Below are positions 1 through 8,822 of a DNA stretch of 27,928 nucleotides, piece by piece. This DNA is from Flavobacterium sp. (lineage in GTDB: Bacteria > Bacteroidota > Bacteroidia > Flavobacteriales > Flavobacteriaceae). The DNA is taken from positions 1 to 27,928 of the forward strand of contig JASLHL010000039.1 of NCBI GenBank assembly GCA_030152225.1, given 5' to 3'. How positions within the stretch are numbered: the first letter of the stretch is position 1; every line of letters begins with the position of its first letter. The notes below the pieces were generated by a model that saw only the letters and a program-made list of their open reading frames with translations, was not told the DNA's origin and did no database searches. A program made the translations under genes and the position numbers.

Positions 1-1152
1 ATTCGTAGCTTGATAAAATGCATTGATATCAGCAATTACGTTACCGTATTTTACTTTATTTTCTTTTTTATCTGCCCAATTCTGGAACTCTTTTTCTGCC
101 TTTGTTTTTGTAGCTACTGTTTGGTGTTGATTTAATGCATCGATCATCCCTTGTCTGTTTTTCCAGTAGTTCGCAACACCTGCATATTTAGAAGCATAGT
201 TCAAACGCACAGCATCATCTTGTCCCATGTGTTTTTTCATTACATCCATACCCAATCTTGATCCTTCAACCCAAGCTGGATAAGCATATTTAATATTTTG
301 TTCTACTCCTTGTGCAGGCATCCAACGGTTTGTTCTACCAGGGTATCCTAAGATCATAGAGAAGTCTCCTTCTTTGATTCCCGCAATTGAAACAGGTAAA
401 ACGTGTTTTGGTTTCATTGGAACGTTTGTTGCAGCATACTCTGCAGGGTTTCCATTTGCATCTGTATACACGCGGAACATAGAGAAATCTCCTGTATGAC
501 GTGGCCATTCCCAGTTGTCTGTATCTCCACCGAATTTACCAATGCTGTTTGGAGGTGTACCTACTAAACGAACGTCATTAAAATCTTCATATACGAAGTA
601 GTAGAATTCATTTCCTTGAAAGAAAGACTTAACCGATACGGTATATTTTCCATTTCCGTCGTTTTCTTTTTGAATTTTAGCGATCTCTTGGTTGATTGCT
701 TTTTCTCTATCTTCTTCAGACATTTTATCATTCACAACGCTTAAGATGCGTTTTGTTACATCATCCATGCGAACAAAGAAACGCACAGACAATCCTTTTG
801 CTGGTCTTTCTGCTGCTTTGTCTTTTGCCCAAAACCCATTGGTTAAAATATCATCTTCTGGTGTCGATAAGTTTGCAATCTTATCGTATCCGCAGTGGTG
901 GTTAGTTAAAACTAATCCTTGGTCTGAGATTATTTCTGCTGTACATCCCCCATCAAACTGAACGATCGCATCTTTCAGTGAGTGATTGTTGATACTGTAA
1001 ATTTCTTCAGCTGTAAGCTGTAATCCCATTTTTTCCATATCGCGTTGGTTCAAACGCTCAATGAACATTAAAAACCACATTCCCTCGTCAGCCTTTAACT
1101 TAATAGGCACAACCAGTAAAAAAGCGGTCAGTAATAGAACGATTTTTTTCAT
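1..1152 (-). CDS. S46 family dipeptidyl-peptidase, 5' part (DPP7/DPP11-like)
   Basis: This is the first 384 codons of a gene that continues past the left edge. S46 enzymes are periplasmic serine exopeptidases that release dipeptides from oligopeptide N-termini and help asaccharolytic Bacteroidota feed on protein. Residues 1-21 form a signal peptide (MKKIVLLLTAFLLV then a cleavage region near KADEG), followed by the family's EGMWF start of the mature chain. The chymotrypsin-like catalytic His lies in TNHHCGY (His85-His86; His86 by analogy) and the Asp in the block starting GGDTDNWEWPRHTGDF at about 208-223. His86 to Asp222 is 136 residues, the spacing I recall for Porphyromonas DPP7. The catalytic Ser and the residue that separates DPP7 (hydrophobic P1) from DPP11 (Asp/Glu P1) lie outside the window, so the subtype is open. 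The start is the ATG at 1152, 54 bp downstream of mrpG. A degenerate -7 box (TATCTTCG, 1180-1187) may give it its own promoter. Confidence 0.93.
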   Translation of the reverse strand, partial: MKKIVLLLTAFLLVVPIKLKADEGMWFLMFIERLNQRDMEKMGLQLTAEEIYSINNHSLKDAIVQFDGGCTAEIISDQGLVLTNHHCGYDKIANLSTPEDDILTNGFWAKDKAAERPAKGLSVRFFVRMDDVTKRILSVVNDKMSEEDREKAINQEIAKIQKENDGNGKYTVSVKSFFQGNEFYYFVYEDFNDVRLVGTPPNSIGKFGGDTDNWEWPRHTGDFSMFRVYTDANGNPAEYAATNVPMKPKHVLPVSIAGIKEGDFSMILGYPGRTNRWMPAQGVEQNIKYAYPAWVEGSRLGMDVMKKHMGQDDAVRLNYASKYAGVANYWKNRQGMIDALNQHQTVATKTKAEKEFQNWADKKENKVKYGNVIADINAFYQATN

Positions 1153-1206
1153 AATTATATTAGTATGTTACTTAGTTTGCGAAGATAGTTTTAATAAACA
1201 AAATAA

Positions 1207-1608
1207 TTAATCCTTATCCTCAATTTTATTGTTATTTATCTTGGTTTGTGTACTTTTCTCTTCATTTTCTTTGGGGTCATCGAAACCATATCGATCTTTC
1301 AATTCGTCTATAACCGATTTATTCCACAATTTAATTCCGGTCATATAGGCTGTTCTTGCAATCAAAAACGCAGCTACTGGCGAAGTGATAAACAAGAAAA
1401 AAACAATGGCAAAAACTTTGGTGGTGATAGAAAATTCGGAAAAGTGAATCGCTGCTGCCCCTAGAATACAACCAATACCCAGCGTTGCAGCTTTAATGGT
1501 AATGGATAGTCGCGTATAAAAATCGGGCATTCGAAAAATACCGATGGAGGCAATTAGGATAAAAATAGCTCCTAATGTACTCAATATCATAATAAGTATA
1601 TCAGTCAT
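1207..1608 (-). CDS. mrpG: Mrp/Mnh cation/H+ antiporter subunit G
   Basis: Small membrane subunit of the multi-subunit Mrp antiporter, which exports Na+ (or another monovalent cation) in exchange for protons across the inner membrane. The 133-residue protein has about three hydrophobic segments within residues 1-90 and the family block GIFRMPDFYTRLS at about 23-35. From roughly residue 95 it becomes a highly charged tail rich in Lys, Glu, Asp and Asn, which I take to be cytoplasmic; its length and composition are not typical of a conserved core. It is the last gene of the operon. Its start overlaps the end of mrpF by 8 bp, which implies translational coupling. Confidence 0.9.
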   Translation of the reverse strand: MTDILIMILSTLGAIFILIASIGIFRMPDFYTRLSITIKAATLGIGCILGAAAIHFSEFSITTKVFAIVFFLFITSPVAAFLIARTAYMTGIKLWNKSVIDELKDRYGFDDPKENEEKSTQTKINNNKIEDKD

Positions 1609-1876
1609 CTCTTTCTCTTTTATCTAGGTAAAACGAAAAGGCTACTGTACTCAAGAAGGCGATCAACGCCATGATCACAGCAACATCTAAAAATATTGGA
1701 TTATTGGCGATCAAACTAAATAGTCCAATAAATCCAACGCCCACGGTAATCAGCAAATCAATAGCTACGACGCGATCAACTACTGCTGGTCCTTTTAAAA
1801 ATCGAATAAAGATTAAAATTAAGGACAAACAGATAATGGGCATTACCACATATATCAAATAAGTTTCTACTGTCAT
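1601..1876 (-). CDS. mrpF: Mrp/Mnh cation/H+ antiporter subunit F
   Basis: A 91-residue membrane protein with three predicted transmembrane stretches (about 6-26, 38-56 and 62-84). It contains the characteristic GPAVVDRVVAID motif (about 29-40) with the conserved Asp of MrpF. It works only as part of the Mrp complex. It overlaps mrpE by 4 bp at its start and mrpG by 8 bp at its end. The length matches the family (about 90 residues), so no truncation is seen. Confidence 0.9.
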   Translation of the reverse strand: MTVETYLIYVVMPIICLSLILIFIRFLKGPAVVDRVVAIDLLITVGVGFIGLFSLIANNPIFLDVAVIMALIAFLSTVAFSFYLDKRERDD

Positions 1877-2358
1877 CGTAAAATAGCTAAGAGTTTCTTT
1901 TCCGTTCGTTCTTTCATGCGTTGAATGAATTTATCTTTATCTTTTAGGTACATGGTATGGATAAAAATATGGCTTTTATCATCGGCAATATCGATAACCA
2001 TTGTTCCTGGTGTTAGGGCAATAATATTGGCTAACATAGTAATTTCAAAATCTGTTTTAGCGTCGATTTCATATTTAATAATTCCCGGTGTGGTGTGATA
2101 ATTTGGTGTAACCACATCTACGGCCACTTGTAGGTTGGCTTGTAACATATCAATGAAAAAATAAAAGATAAACACGATAATTTTCGGTACGCGATAAAAG
2201 TATTCTTTGTCGGCTTTATTTGAAGACGTTTTGGTCAACATCCAGAGGATAAAGAAACCTGCCACTCCTCCAAAAAAGAAGTTGGCATAATTTAATTGTC
2301 CTGTTAGGGCCACCCAAACAAACGTCAACAATATATTGAGTAAAAAGTATTTTAACAT
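1873..2358 (-). CDS. mrpE: Mrp/Mnh cation/H+ antiporter subunit E
   Basis: A 161-residue subunit with two or three N-terminal membrane segments (residues about 4-41 and 59-82) followed by a soluble C-terminal domain. The block LTPGTMVID at about 115-123, next to an Asp/His-containing strand, is the MrpE signature. It is thought to support assembly and full activity of the antiporter rather than to carry ions. It starts 7 bp after mrpD stops and overlaps mrpF by 4 bp. Length and order are normal for Mrp operons. Confidence 0.9.
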   Translation of the reverse strand: MLKYFLLNILLTFVWVALTGQLNYANFFFGGVAGFFILWMLTKTSSNKADKEYFYRVPKIIVFIFYFFIDMLQANLQVAVDVVTPNYHTTPGIIKYEIDAKTDFEITMLANIIALTPGTMVIDIADDKSHIFIHTMYLKDKDKFIQRMKERTEKKLLAILR

Positions 2359-2365
2359 GCTTTCG

Positions 2366-3877
2366 TTATTTTATCCCTTGTAAAACTGATTCTATATATA
2401 TCGAAGGGTTCATCATCTCATGTGCAACACGTTCAGAAACTTCGAAAATTAAAGGAGCATTAAACCCAATAAACAAAGATACTGCTGCTAAGGCTGCAAC
2501 AGGTAAGATCAGGGCCACTTTTCCTGAACTTACAAAGGGTGCAAAGTGGTCAATTTCTTCACTATTGGGCTTCGGTAAGTCTTTCCAAAATACTTCGGAC
2601 CAAATGCGAGCAACGATAAACAACGTGATAAAACTCGCAAAGATCAACGTTCCCAGTAAAACATATTGTTCTAATCGAAACGCTTCTTGAAAGAGCATAA
2701 TTTTGGGCCAAAATCCCGATAAAGGAGGAATCCCCACCAAAGAGAAGAGAATAACGGCAAATAGAATTGACAATTTAGGATAGTCTTTATACAAACCTCC
2801 TAAGCGGTTAATATCTTGTGTTTCCCTAATTTTTTGGATTAATCCACTCATCATAAACAAATTACTCTTTACGATCACATCGTGAATCAAATAAAAGATC
2901 ACCCCTACAAATGCTAATTCGGTATACAACCCAAAACCAGCAATCAAGTATCCAATATGACAGACGATGAAGTAGGACAGGATACGGCGAATATTTCGTT
3001 TATTAATAGCCCCTAGTGCTCCACTAATCATAGTTAGAATGGCAATCACTACAAACACCCCTAACATGAAATCATCAGGTTGGAAGACAATCGTAAATAC
3101 CCGAAACATGGAGTACACCCCCATCTTAGTCAATAGTCCACCAAAAATAGCTCCAATAGCCGAAGGTGGTGTATGATAAGAAGAAGGTAACCAAAAATAC
3201 ATGGGAAATACAGCCGATTTGATTCCGAATCCGACGAAGAACAATAAAGCTGTCACGGTTACTAGCCCGCGATTTTCAACAATAGCTACTTGATGAGCGA
3301 GGTCGGCAATATTTAAACTTCCCGTAATTCCATATAGTATTCCGATAGCTGTTAGAAAAATCGTCGAGGCTAACATATTCATCGTTACGTATTTTACAGC
3401 AGATTCCATCTGTCTTTTCTTTCCTCCTAGCGTAAGCAAAACAAAGGAAGAGATAATTACCACTTCAAACCACACGTATAAGTTGAAGATATCTCCCGTT
3501 AAAAACGCACCGAGTAATCCCATAATAAGGAAGTGAAAGATGATGAAGTATCCGTATTTTATGCGGCTGATATTAATGGCAGACGTGGAATAGATTCCGA
3601 CCGCCAAAGCAACAGTAGCAGTAAGTAAAACCATCACTGCACTTAGCGTATCGGCGACGAAGGTTATTCCGAATGGAGCTTTCCAGTTTCCGAGTTGTAA
3701 GGTAATTGCGCTGTGTTCCCAAGTAACGGTAAACAACCGCCAGCAGAGGAGAAACGCAATGCTATTCCCAACGATGCTTATTATTTTTTGAATTTTTACG
3801 TTTTTCCAAAAAATCAACAAGACAACCGCTGTAAACATATGAGCAAATATGGGCGCTAATATGAAGTTTGAAATCAT
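2366..3877 (-). CDS. mrpD: Mrp/Mnh antiporter subunit D (complex I NuoM/NuoN-like)
   Basis: A 503-residue polytopic protein of the proton-translocating antiporter-like family shared with complex I subunits L, M and N. The residues expected on the ion path are visible: Glu138 in VWFEVV, Lys220 in FGIKSAVFP, and Lys251 in GGLLTKMGVYSMFR. The block FPMYFWLPSSYHTPPSAIGA at about 224-243 is the family's broken-helix signature. MrpA and MrpD form the two proton-channel-like modules of the complex. It overlaps mrpC by 4 bp upstream and is 7 bp from mrpE downstream. Length is typical (about 490-500 residues). Confidence 0.95.
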   Translation of the reverse strand: MISNFILAPIFAHMFTAVVLLIFWKNVKIQKIISIVGNSIAFLLCWRLFTVTWEHSAITLQLGNWKAPFGITFVADTLSAVMVLLTATVALAVGIYSTSAINISRIKYGYFIIFHFLIMGLLGAFLTGDIFNLYVWFEVVIISSFVLLTLGGKKRQMESAVKYVTMNMLASTIFLTAIGILYGITGSLNIADLAHQVAIVENRGLVTVTALLFFVGFGIKSAVFPMYFWLPSSYHTPPSAIGAIFGGLLTKMGVYSMFRVFTIVFQPDDFMLGVFVVIAILTMISGALGAINKRNIRRILSYFIVCHIGYLIAGFGLYTELAFVGVIFYLIHDVIVKSNLFMMSGLIQKIRETQDINRLGGLYKDYPKLSILFAVILFSLVGIPPLSGFWPKIMLFQEAFRLEQYVLLGTLIFASFITLFIVARIWSEVFWKDLPKPNSEEIDHFAPFVSSGKVALILPVAALAAVSLFIGFNAPLIFEVSERVAHEMMNPSIYIESVLQGIK

Positions 3878-4227
3878 ATATCTAAATCTTGAATATTAAG
3901 GGAATCTAAATCATCTGTTCCTGTTGTACTGTACACTTTATTGAGTAAAACAATGGCAAAAGCGGTCAAACCAAAACTGATCACAATGGCCGTTAAGATT
4001 AGTGCTTGTGGTACTGGATCGGCATACGCATCAAAAAATTGGGTATGCTCTTCATCGATGATGGGGGCTTTTCCTTTGGTTAGCTCACCCATTAAAAAAA
4101 TAAGGATATTTGCTCCGTTTCCTAGCATCATCAATCCCAAGAGCAATTTCACCATGCTTCTTCGAAACATGAGATAAATGCCTGCAGAATACAATATCCC
4201 TACTAAAACTACTAGTAATAATTCCAT
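3874..4227 (-). CDS. mrpC: Mrp/Mnh cation/H+ antiporter subunit C (NuoK-like)
   Basis: A 117-residue protein homologous to complex I subunit NuoK, with three transmembrane helices (about 2-20, 27-48 and 73-97). It carries the MrpC signature DPVPQALILTAIVI (70-83) after a short polar loop, and GNGANILIFLMG (36-47) in helix 2. It is needed for assembly and transport of the MrpA-D module. It follows mrpB by 18 bp and overlaps the mrpD start by 4 bp. Confidence 0.93.
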   Translation of the reverse strand: MELLLVVLVGILYSAGIYLMFRRSMVKLLLGLMMLGNGANILIFLMGELTKGKAPIIDEEHTQFFDAYADPVPQALILTAIVISFGLTAFAIVLLNKVYSTTGTDDLDSLNIQDLDI

Positions 4228-4245
4228 CTATGGTTTCTTTAGTAA

Positions 4246-4686
4246 TTAAACATTTTCTGCGATTGTAAAGAGGATAGTCAACACCACACCAATTACAACC
4301 AAATACACACCTATATCGAAAAAGAGAGCTGTTCCCACCGCACCGATAACGGCTACTGATTCAGCAAACCAGACGCCTGTCATTACAGGTAATCCTACAA
4401 AAACAGGAATTAATGCGCTGATAATCGAAAGCGACAGTCCTATTCCAATCAAACGCATAGGTGAGAATTGGAACAACGCCAAGGTTTGTTTTGTACTATA
4501 GGCGAAAGAGTGTAAAACAAAGGCAATAGAAGCGATTAATCCGCCTACAAAACCACCACCTGAAAGATAATGTCCTCTTAATAACACAAACAAAGAGAAC
4601 AGAATCAGCAAGGGCAATAAGTAATTCGTCGCCGTTCGCAAAATCGTAGAATCTAATACTTGATTCTTATTCGGAGATTTCTTCAT
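4246..4686 (-). CDS. mrpB: Mrp/Mnh cation/H+ antiporter subunit B
   Basis: A 146-residue subunit with four predicted transmembrane helices and the MnhB-family motif LRGHYLSGGGFVGGL at about 36-50. The first 15 residues are polar and cytoplasmic. Its first 20 bp overlap the 3' end of mrpA, the deepest overlap in this operon. MrpB is separate here, whereas the MbhD/MbhE-like segments are fused to MrpA, the usual arrangement for a seven-gene operon. Confidence 0.92.
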   Translation of the reverse strand: MKKSPNKNQVLDSTILRTATNYLLPLLILFSLFVLLRGHYLSGGGFVGGLIASIAFVLHSFAYSTKQTLALFQFSPMRLIGIGLSLSIISALIPVFVGLPVMTGVWFAESVAVIGAVGTALFFDIGVYLVVIGVVLTILFTIAENV

Positions 4687-6985
4687 CTTTTGTTCTGTAT
4701 TTTAATAGACCATACACCCCTAATGCCGCAATGGACAGTACAATAGTCTCAATTAATGTATCAAATCCTCTAAAATCAACAAGGATTACGTTTACTACGT
4801 TTTTCCCTTTAGCCAATACATAGGCATTTTCTGCATAGTATCGACTAATTTCTTTATCAGCAGGCGATACTAAGGCTTGCAGAGTAATCAACGATATTAA
4901 TGCTCCAAATGCAATAGAGACCATGGCATCTCTAACTTGAATTCTGCGATTACTCAATTTCAAGAAACCAGGTAACTTAAACAGAACCAAAACAAATAGA
5001 ACAACAGTTAGTGTATCAATGGCAAATTGCGTCATGGCTAAATCGGGAGCTCCGTAAAAAACGAAGATCAAACAGATACAATAGCCAACAACACCAGTTG
5101 CAGCAATAGCAGATAAACGAGAAGGTGTATTAATAGCAAAAAAGATAGCCGCAACGGTAATTAAAAACACGACCAATTCGTATACCCTAAATTCCGATAA
5201 ATCTTCTGTATTAACACGCAGTGGCACATCAGCAAACAGCTTATACCCGACTAATCCAATAAAGAAAACGATAATGACCATCAAGTACAAGCGCAAGTAT
5301 CCACTTTGGAATAAGCGCGTATAGGAATAGGCAAAAAGTCTGAATTTCTCTATGGTATAGCCAAAAATATGTTGAGGCGAAAGATTGCAAAAACGCGACA
5401 TAACATCTAGCGAATTTTGATACCCTTTAAAGCCAAAATACAGTGCTGTACCCAATGCGATAGTTGCTCCACTTAACGCCACAATTTCGTTAAAACCATG
5501 CCATAAAGCTAATTCCATAGCTATGGGTTTCCCTCCAATTGCACGAGCTACTGACCCGAGGATCTCTACATTGACAAATTGAGGTAATACACCAAAGATC
5601 AAACTCAATCCTGCTAGTATCAAAGGAGGCATCCACATCTGTATAGACGGTTTGGGTACGTCTTGACAAGCTTCTTTCACTTTGCCAAAGAAAGGTTTAA
5701 TTCCCACGAGAAAACCCGAAGCCGTTAAGAACACATTCGTCAATACGGCAGCACCAGTAAAGGCTAGAGCCCAAGGATCAATGGGATAAGTATACGTCGC
5801 GTCATAGATGATCTCTTTTCCGATAAAGCCAAAAGTCAGTGGAATTCCCGCGCTCGACAAGGCAGCGATCAAAGCTGCTCCAGCAAGTGCTGGCATTGTT
5901 TTGCGTAATCCTCCCAATTGACTGATATCACGTGTATGGGTTTGATGATCTACAGTTCCAGTTACTAAGAAAAGCGTTGCTTTGTATAAAGCGTGTACTA
6001 AAATAAAGATCGCAGCGGCATAAATTGCTTTTTCCGATCCTACTCCAAGTAAAAATACGATCATCCCAAGTGCTGAAATAGTCGTATACGCCAAGATCCC
6101 TTTCATGTCTTTGCGGAAAACGGAGTGAATCGCCCCAAATAGCATGGTTATTCCCCCTATTAACTGCAATGTAGTATTCCAATACACATGATCCCCTAAA
6201 ATGGGCGTAAAACGCGCTAAAAGATAAATTCCTGCTTTTACCATTGTTGCTGAATGCAGGTAAGCTGAAACAGGTGTTGGAGCTTTCATTGCACCAGGTA
6301 ACCAAAAATGAAAAGGAAATTGAGCTGATTTTGTAAAAGCTCCCATGAATAAGAAGAACAATAAAATGCCATAAGAGCCATGTTCTTTCAAAAATTGCGA
6401 TTGGGTCAATAATTCGTGAATCGAATAATTCCCAGCAATACTACCTACTACTGCGGCAAAAGAAAGTAAGAAAAAACCTCCTAACCCTGTAATTCCAAGT
6501 GCCCAAAGTGCGCTTTTACGAGAATCTTCATCTTCGTTATTGAATCCAATCAGGAAAAAGGAAGTGATACTGGTCAATTCCCAAAAAACGAATAAGGCAA
6601 TTAAGTTATCTGACAATACAACCCCCAACATGGCGGCCATAAAAAGCCCGAGATACGAAAAAAAACGATGAATATAGACATGTCCTTTTAGATAATAAGA
6701 CGCATACCAATAGACCAATGTTCCAATTCCAGTAATCAATAAGGCGAACAACAAAGCTAATCCATCGAGCTTGAAGTCAAAAGCAATACCCAAAGAGGGT
6801 ACCCATTCGTTTCTAAACATCAATACTTCCTTTCCAGACTTTATTCGCGGTATAAAGGATAGGAAATAGATAAAAAGACCGAGCGGTAGTAAAGTTAATA
6901 ATCCTGTAAACTTAGAACGTCCTAAACCCTTCAGGAAAAGTGTACTAAAAGCTAGTACAAAAGTGAGTAAAATAATTAATAGCAT
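4667..6985 (-). CDS. mrpA: Mrp/Mnh antiporter subunit A (NuoL-like, with MbhD/MbhE-type C-terminus)
   Basis: The largest Mrp subunit, 772 residues. Residues 1 to about 500 form the NuoL-like antiporter module, with Glu136 in FVFWELTS, Lys219 in GAFTKSAQFPFHFWLPGA, and His244 and Lys250 in LHSATMVKAG, which are ion-path positions in the family. After a lateral-helix-like region, residues about 620-700 hold a MbhD-like helical block (YGAPDLAMTQFAIDTLTVVL), and the end (VNVILVDFRGFDTLIET onward) is MbhE-like. The full length and domain order match MrpA, so it should be functional. It is the first gene of the operon; the start is the ATG at 6985. The upstream 142 bp are very A/T-rich and contain only a degenerate -7 box (TATATTTA), so the promoter is not firmly placed. 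Confidence 0.95.
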   Translation of the reverse strand: MLLIILLTFVLAFSTLFLKGLGRSKFTGLLTLLPLGLFIYFLSFIPRIKSGKEVLMFRNEWVPSLGIAFDFKLDGLALLFALLITGIGTLVYWYASYYLKGHVYIHRFFSYLGLFMAAMLGVVLSDNLIALFVFWELTSITSFFLIGFNNEDEDSRKSALWALGITGLGGFFLLSFAAVVGSIAGNYSIHELLTQSQFLKEHGSYGILLFFLFMGAFTKSAQFPFHFWLPGAMKAPTPVSAYLHSATMVKAGIYLLARFTPILGDHVYWNTTLQLIGGITMLFGAIHSVFRKDMKGILAYTTISALGMIVFLLGVGSEKAIYAAAIFILVHALYKATLFLVTGTVDHQTHTRDISQLGGLRKTMPALAGAALIAALSSAGIPLTFGFIGKEIIYDATYTYPIDPWALAFTGAAVLTNVFLTASGFLVGIKPFFGKVKEACQDVPKPSIQMWMPPLILAGLSLIFGVLPQFVNVEILGSVARAIGGKPIAMELALWHGFNEIVALSGATIALGTALYFGFKGYQNSLDVMSRFCNLSPQHIFGYTIEKFRLFAYSYTRLFQSGYLRLYLMVIIVFFIGLVGYKLFADVPLRVNTEDLSEFRVYELVVFLITVAAIFFAINTPSRLSAIAATGVVGYCICLIFVFYGAPDLAMTQFAIDTLTVVLFVLVLFKLPGFLKLSNRRIQVRDAMVSIAFGALISLITLQALVSPADKEISRYYAENAYVLAKGKNVVNVILVDFRGFDTLIETIVLSIAALGVYGLLKYRTKDEEISE

Positions 6986-7127
6986 AAATGAGCTTTATTT
7001 CTCTTTTTCCGAATATTTCTACTGAGGGTAAATATATAAAAAAATCAAAAAAAAACTAGAAAAAGCCAAAGAACGTGTCTTCTTTTAACAAAACTATAAC
7101 CATTTATAACCTGATAATTCAATAAAA

Positions 7128-7153
7128 AAAGCGAGATTTTTCAATCTCGCTTT
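7128..7153 (-). terminator. Rho-independent terminator after obg
   Basis: A perfect 11-bp stem (7128-7138 with 7143-7153) closed by a GAAA tetraloop as read on the minus strand, followed on that strand by a run of seven T. It lies just after the obg stop codon and separates hpt-adk-obg from the Mrp operon. Confidence 0.93.
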
Positions 7154-7158
7154 AGGGC

Positions 7159-8160
7159 TTAGTTATTTAACATTTGCCACAATCTATCTTTTAATTCTTG
7201 AAGACCTTGATTTGCTACTGCCGATATAAACATATACGGTACACCTTCTAGGGATTGATCTAATTCTTCTTTCATTTCTACTTTTAATTCCTCATCCAAC
7301 ATATCGGATTTGGTAATCACCAAAAGGCGATCTTTATCGAGCATTTCGGGATTGTATCTTCTCAACTCATCCAACAAAATCTCATATTCTTTTTGGATAT
7401 CATCTGCATCTGCAGGCACCATAAAAAGAAGGGTTGAGTTTCGCTCAATGTGACGCAAGAAATAGTGTCCTAATCCTTTTCCTTCTGCAGCTCCTTCAAT
7501 AATCCCAGGAATATCAGCTATTACGAACGATTTAAAATCGCGGTAGGCCACGATCCCTAAATTGGGTTTTAATGTGGTAAACGGGTAATCTGCAATTTTT
7601 GGTTTAGCCGAAGTCAAAACGGATAACAAGGTTGATTTTCCTGCATTAGGAAATCCTACTAATCCTACATCTGCTAATACTTTTAACTCTAGGATAATGT
7701 CTAGTTCTTCTCCTGGCATTCCAGGTTGAGCATAACGAGGCGTTTGATTAGTAGAAGTTCTAAAGTGCCAGTTTCCTAGACCTCCTTTACCCCCTTTACC
7801 TAAAATGCGCTTTTCGTTGTGTGCAGTAATTTCAAAGAGAACTTCTCCAGTTTCTTTGTCTTTGACTACTGTACCCAAAGGTACTTCGATAACTTTATCT
7901 TCTCCATCTGAACCTGTACTTCTTGAACTTCCTCCATCACCTCCATGTCCTGCCTTAATATGGCGCATGAATTTCAAATGGTACAATGTCCATAATCCTT
8001 CGTTTCCGACAATATAGACATGACCTCCTCGTCCACCATCTCCACCGTCAGGACCTCCTTTTTCAATAAATTTTTCTCGGTGCAAATGCGTAGAACCTCT
8101 TCCACCTTTTCCTGAGGCTACATAAATTTTTACGTAGTCTACAAAATTCCCTTCAGTCAT
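7159..8160 (-). CDS. obg: GTPase Obg/CgtA
   Basis: Essential ribosome-associated GTPase involved in maturation of the large ribosomal subunit and in stress and growth control. The 333-residue protein has the glycine-rich Obg fold at 1-159 (many GG repeats, e.g. [12 protein letters not shown]) and a G domain from about 160 onward. G1 is GFPNAGKST (169-177), G3 is DIPG (216-219), G4 is TKSD (283-286) and G5 is near SAV (about 314). The usual NKxD of G4 is TKSD here, a variant of the specificity loop. There is no extra C-terminal OCT domain, so this is a short Obg. The start [14 protein letters not shown] is the common Bacteroidota N-terminus. It follows adk by 53 bp and ends at a strong terminator. 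Confidence 0.96.
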   Translation of the reverse strand: MTEGNFVDYVKIYVASGKGGRGSTHLHREKFIEKGGPDGGDGGRGGHVYIVGNEGLWTLYHLKFMRHIKAGHGGDGGSSRSTGSDGEDKVIEVPLGTVVKDKETGEVLFEITAHNEKRILGKGGKGGLGNWHFRTSTNQTPRYAQPGMPGEELDIILELKVLADVGLVGFPNAGKSTLLSVLTSAKPKIADYPFTTLKPNLGIVAYRDFKSFVIADIPGIIEGAAEGKGLGHYFLRHIERNSTLLFMVPADADDIQKEYEILLDELRRYNPEMLDKDRLLVITKSDMLDEELKVEMKEELDQSLEGVPYMFISAVANQGLQELKDRLWQMLNN

Positions 8161-8213
8161 CTTTTATTTTATTACCTTCTCGTTGTATTTGTCTTTCGTA
8201 TGCAAAAGATCGA

Positions 8214-8789
8214 TTAGATCAAGCGGTCAATTACCGTGCTTAATCTTGTTGTAATTTCTTCAACACTTCCAATTCCATCTACTGAGTTATAACAGTTCTT
8301 AGCTGTATAATAATCAATTAATGGCGCTGTTTTTTCGTTGTATTCTTCATAACGTCCTCTGATGATTTTTTCATCCTGATCATCTGCTCTACCGCTTGTT
8401 TTTCCGCGCTCTAGGATACGTTGTACCAATACATCATCATTAGCTTCTAATCCAATTGTCCCTACAAAGCGAATATTTTTTTCTTTCAATAAAGCTTCTA
8501 AAGCTTCTGCTTGTTGAATGGTACGTGGAAAACCATCGAATAAAAAACCTGCTTTATCCATATTTTTCTCTACCTCATCTGCAAGCATATCAATTGTAAT
8601 AGAATCTGGGACCAATTCTGCTCTATCCATAAAAACCTTGGCCTGTCTACCTAATTCTGTTCCGTTCTTTAAGTTATAACGAAATACATCTCCAGTAGAA
8701 ATATGAGTTAAATTGTATTTTCCTTTTAGAAATTCTGCCTGTGTACCTTTACCTGCACCAGGTTTTCCAAATAAAACTATTGCAATCAT
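8214..8789 (-). CDS. adk: Adenylate kinase
   Basis: Cytoplasmic enzyme that interconverts ATP + AMP and 2 ADP. The 191-residue protein has the P-loop GKPGAGKGTQ (8-17), the AMP-binding STGD (31-34), DGFPRT (85-90) and the LID-side SGRADD (132-137). The LID is the short form without zinc cysteines, typical of adenylate kinases of about 190 residues. The ATG at 8789 gives a standard N-terminus. It lies between hpt (33 bp upstream) and obg (53 bp downstream) on the same strand, forming a nucleotide and growth housekeeping operon. Confidence 0.96.
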   Translation of the reverse strand: MIAIVLFGKPGAGKGTQAEFLKGKYNLTHISTGDVFRYNLKNGTELGRQAKVFMDRAELVPDSITIDMLADEVEKNMDKAGFLFDGFPRTIQQAEALEALLKEKNIRFVGTIGLEANDDVLVQRILERGKTSGRADDQDEKIIRGRYEEYNEKTAPLIDYYTAKNCYNSVDGIGSVEEITTRLSTVIDRLI

Positions 8790-8822
8790 GCTACTATACT
8801 TTATTTATGCTGTTACTGTTTA

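Noticed and set aside
5928..6305. 125-codon minus-strand frame inside mrpA
   Set aside because: It is out of frame with the intact antiporter subunit and shows no recognisable protein features.
7128..7153. Obg terminator as a binding-site palindrome
   Set aside because: The GAAA loop, 11-bp stem and T-run right after a stop codon are fully explained by an intrinsic terminator.
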